The notes beneath the pieces are model-generated. The model was not told where the DNA came from. It saw nothing but the letters and a program-made list of their open reading frames with translations, and made no database searches. Shown piece after piece: positions 6,272 to 8,037 of a stretch of DNA of 8,037 nt. Every line of letters begins with the position of its first letter. Positions within the stretch are counted from its first letter, which is position 1. The DNA is taken from positions 1-8,037 of the forward strand of contig JBELLF010000042.1 of NCBI GenBank assembly GCA_042088875.1. The letters run 5' to 3'. Both the position numbers and the translations under genes were made by a program. Origin of the DNA: Marisimplicoccus framensis_A. GTDB taxonomy: Bacteria > Bacteroidota > Bacteroidia > Flavobacteriales > Flavobacteriaceae.

Positions 6272-7408
6272 ATGAAAAAAATAATTTTACTTTTTTCGAT
6301 AGTCTTTTCATCTCTGTCTTTTTCTCAACAGCAAGATGAACAACTAAATATTGCACAAACTCAATTAATAAATCTTGCAGATCTTCAGTCCGGTCTTACA
6401 ATTGGAGGGTATGGTGAAATTAATTATAATGATTTTGATACGGGTCCTTCAGAATTAGATGTTCAAAGACTAATTCTTCTATTTGCATATAAATTTGACG
6501 ATAGAGTTTCTTTTATTACAGAAATTGAATATGAACATGTAAAAGAAGTATACATTGAGCAAGCTTGGCTAAATTATGCACTTGCTGATAATACAAACAT
6601 TAGAGCAGGACTTCTTTTAGTACCAATGGGTATTATTAATGAGTATCATGAGTCTACTACCTTTAATGGAGTTGAGAGACCAACTTTAGATAACAAAATA
6701 GTTCCAACAACTTGGAGAGAAATTGGAATGGGTATTGCAGGTAGAATCCCTGGATTTAGCATGAGATATCAAGCTTATATTATGAATGGACCTATTTCAT
6801 ATAATGGATCATATAAGCTAAAAGGCACAAACGGTTTAAGAGGTGGAAGACAAAAAGGTTCTGAGTCTCAAGGAAGTGATGCAAACTTTGCAGCAAGGTT
6901 AGATTATTTTGGACTATTAGGACTTAGACTAGGAGCATCTTATTATACTGGAAAAACACAGACAACAGATACATCAATTATTGGATCCCAAGTTGGGGTA
7001 AATATGTTAGGTCTTGATGCTAGATATGTAAAAAATAATTTTTCTGCAAGAGCACAATATATAAATGCTGTTCTTTCAGATACTGAAATATATAATTTAG
7101 CAGGAGATAAAGATCTAGGATCAAAGATGGGTGGATATTATCTTGAAGCTGCTTATAATGTGCTTCCAATAGAAGCAAGGCAGAGGCTGGACTTATTTGT
7201 AAGGTATGAGAATTTAAATCAACACAAAGAGGTTGAAGGTTCGCTTAAGAAAAATCTAGCTTTACACAGAAAAGAGTGGACATTAGGTGCTTCATATCAC
7301 CTATCCAGAGGTTCTGTTTTTAAAATCGATTATCAATCAAAAGGAACTGCATTAGAAGGATCAAAAGCAAAGGGGCAGTTTAATATGGGAATTGGAATAT
7401 TCTTTTAA
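6272..7408 (+). CDS. Outer-membrane porin, OprO/OprP (phosphate-selective porin)-like beta-barrel
   Basis: A 378-residue outer-membrane barrel. Residues 1-18 form a signal peptide (MKKIILLFSIVFSSLSFS, cut before QQQ). A short Gln-rich segment precedes the first strand at GLTIGGYGEINYN (41-53). The alternating amphipathic strands, the early VQRLILLFAYKFDDRVSF segment (64-81), EQAWLNYAL (96-104), RAGLLLVPMGIINEYHESTT (111-130) and the terminal aromatic FNMGIGIFF match the porin O/P-like family common in Bacteroidota. Despite the family name, phosphate selectivity cannot be claimed; members often sit beside metal or redox genes. It is driven by its own promoter (6233-6240) flanked by two operator copies and is followed 3 bp later by the FMN-binding protein gene, so the two form an operon. 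Shared control with the receptor-HmuY pair suggests a part in the same uptake process. Confidence 0.85.
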   Translation: MKKIILLFSIVFSSLSFSQQQDEQLNIAQTQLINLADLQSGLTIGGYGEINYNDFDTGPSELDVQRLILLFAYKFDDRVSFITEIEYEHVKEVYIEQAWLNYALADNTNIRAGLLLVPMGIINEYHESTTFNGVERPTLDNKIVPTTWREIGMGIAGRIPGFSMRYQAYIMNGPISYNGSYKLKGTNGLRGGRQKGSESQGSDANFAARLDYFGLLGLRLGASYYTGKTQTTDTSIIGSQVGVNMLGLDARYVKNNFSARAQYINAVLSDTEIYNLAGDKDLGSKMGGYYLEAAYNVLPIEARQRLDLFVRYENLNQHKEVEGSLKKNLALHRKEWTLGASYHLSRGSVFKIDYQSKGTALEGSKAKGQFNMGIGIFF

Positions 7409-7411
7409 AAT

Positions 7412-7936
7412 TTGAAAAAAATAAAGCTCAACATATTATTTTTAGTTTTTCTATTGATTAACTCATCTTTTGCTTTCAGTCAAATCCACAGGAGGGCAGA
7501 TAAAGAAATCAAGAAAGTCTTTTCAGTTGAAAATTATCAATTGGATAGAGCCATAAACCAAAATTATGAAGATTTCTTATCCAAAAGGTTGTTATCAATA
7601 AACTCTGATAATCAAAAAATTGGCTATGCCTACTTGGGAAAAGCTCCCAGCCAGACGAAATATTTTGATTATATAGTTTTATTTGATAAAGATCTTATCA
7701 TTCAATCAATTAAGATCCTTGTTTATCGTGAAGATTATGGAGGAGAAATTGGAAGTAAAAGATGGCTTAATCAATTTATTGGAAAAACTTTCTTTGATAA
7801 ATTTATTTACAGAAAAAATGTTGCCGCAATATCCGGTGCTACCATATCAGTCAATTCTTTGACTGATGCTGTTAATGATATTCTAGTATATCTTAAAGAG
7901 TTAAAAAATCAAGGAGTATTTGATACAGCCCCTTAA
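7412..7936 (+). CDS. Periplasmic FMN-binding-domain protein (PF04205 type), predicted covalent flavoprotein
   Basis: A 174-residue exported protein. Residues 1-24 are a signal peptide (MKKIKLNILFLVFLLINSSF then AFSQ). The rest is a small FMN-binding domain like those of NqrC/RnfG: the central GYAYLGKAPS and YIVLFDKDLIIQSIKILVYREDYGGEIG region (71-114), then RWLNQFIGK, and the flavinylation motif S141-G-A-T144-I-S146. In this family the Thr of SGAT is linked to FMN by the periplasmic transferase ApbE. The usual Asp three residues before the Ser is Ala138 here. The start is TTG at 7412, three bases after the porin stop; it retains the full signal peptide, and no ATG is available nearby. Its likely job is electron transfer in the periplasm, possibly reducing iron, heme or another substrate brought in by the neighbouring outer-membrane proteins. 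The electron donor is not in the window. Confidence 0.85.
   Translation: MKKIKLNILFLVFLLINSSFAFSQIHRRADKEIKKVFSVENYQLDRAINQNYEDFLSKRLLSINSDNQKIGYAYLGKAPSQTKYFDYIVLFDKDLIIQSIKILVYREDYGGEIGSKRWLNQFIGKTFFDKFIYRKNVAAISGATISVNSLTDAVNDILVYLKELKNQGVFDTAP
7846..7867 (+). repeat. Short perfect inverted repeat within the FMN-protein gene
   Basis: ATCAGTCAA (7846-7854) and TTGACTGAT (7859-7867) are exact reverse complements around a TTCT loop. The element lies in the codons just after the SGAT motif. It could form a 9-bp mRNA hairpin. No function is evident, and it may simply reflect codon sequence. Confidence 0.5.
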
Positions 7937-7978
7937 TTGCTATTTCAAAAATTTTCAATAATTTCATAGAAAATCAAA

Positions 7979-8037
7979 ATGAAGTTTTTGAAAAACAAAA
8001 TGTCATTGAGACTGAGAATATTTATCTCAATGATTTT
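7979..8037 (+). CDS. N-terminal fragment of a membrane protein, possibly a sensor histidine kinase (3' end outside window)
   Basis: ATG at 7979 opens a frame that runs off the window after 19 codons: MKFLKNKMSLRLRIFISMI. An in-frame stop lies at 7967-7969, so this is the first possible start; a second ATG is at 8000. A basic N-terminus followed by S-L-R-x-R-I-F-I-S-M-I, leading into what would be a first membrane helix, is the pattern I associate with flavobacterial HAMP-type sensor histidine kinases. This is pattern memory from 19 residues, so the family call is tentative. The gene begins 42 bp after the FMN-protein stop and may belong to the same transcript. The same bases form a hairpin with a trailing TTTT, an alternative reading in which the operon ends here. 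Confidence 0.45.
   Translation, partial: MKFLKNKMSLRLRIFISMI
8003..8037 (+). terminator. Possible intrinsic terminator hairpin at the window edge (competes with the CDS call)
   Basis: TCATTGAGA (8003-8011) and TCTCAATGA (8025-8033) are exact reverse complements with a 13-base loop, preceded by an A-rich tract and followed by TTTT before the window ends. This has the outline of a rho-independent terminator 66 bp after the FMN-protein gene, but the stem is only one third G/C, the loop is long, and the T-run is truncated. If the partial reading frame at 7979 is real, the hairpin is inside it. Confidence 0.25.

Noticed and set aside
7924..8037. Alternative open frame through the window end (peptide with NNFIENQNEVFEKQN)
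   Set aside because: It lacks any ATG/GTG/TTG start and overlaps the end of the FMN-protein gene; the frame starting at ATG 7979 gives a more protein-like membrane-protein N-terminus.

Overview
The window is AT-rich and looks like chromosomal DNA from a member of the Bacteroidota, most likely a marine Flavobacteriia. The grounds are low GC throughout, promoters of the Bacteroidota -7 type (TAnnTTTG), lack of clear Shine-Dalgarno sites, a lipoprotein with an acidic residue cluster right after its lipidated Cys, and proteins whose recognisable families (HmuY-like, HmuR-like, NylB-like serine hydrolase) read as flavobacterial. No rRNA, tRNA, CRISPR array, insertion sequence or phage gene is seen, and no gene-free stretch exceeds 150 bases.

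Layout. (1) Positions 1-926, plus strand: the C-terminal end of glycyl-tRNA synthetase, followed with no gap by exodeoxyribonuclease III, which starts on TTG directly after the tRNA-synthetase stop codon. (2) Positions 923-3324, minus strand: a two-gene operon, a CPA1-type cation:proton antiporter then a NylB/beta-lactamase-fold serine hydrolase, joined by an ATGA overlap. The hydrolase converges on exoIII with a 4-bp overlap of coding ends. (3) Positions 3472-7936, plus strand: an outer-membrane uptake cluster consisting of a TonB-dependent receptor of the HmuR type, an HmuY-family surface lipoprotein, an OprO/P-like porin, and a small periplasmic FMN-binding-domain protein. (4) From 7979 to the window end: the first residues of another protein, possibly a membrane sensor histidine kinase.

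The uptake cluster is the most interesting part. The receptor-HmuY pair and the porin-FMN pair each have their own promoter, and the two promoters share a 33-bp block with 29 identical bases: a -7 element followed two bases later by an odd-centred palindrome (TTTAGAAT-N-ATTnTAAA) that resembles Fur/PerR-superfamily operators. The porin promoter carries a second copy in inverted orientation upstream, so its -7 element is enclosed between two operators that form a perfect 21-bp inverted repeat. This ties the four genes into one putative metal- or iron-responsive regulon. The inferred model is that HmuY-like lipoprotein and TonB receptor capture heme or a heme-like ligand, while the porin and covalently flavinylated FMN protein add an outer-membrane/periplasmic redox or diffusion function.

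Two oddities stand out. The receptor has no ATG/GTG/TTG start that would retain its signal peptide and TonB box; the best start is ATT at 3472. The HmuY-like protein contains no histidine at all, and the receptor has none in its plug or FRAP/NPxL region, so cargo binding must differ from the bis-His scheme of Porphyromonas gingivalis HmuY/HmuR.
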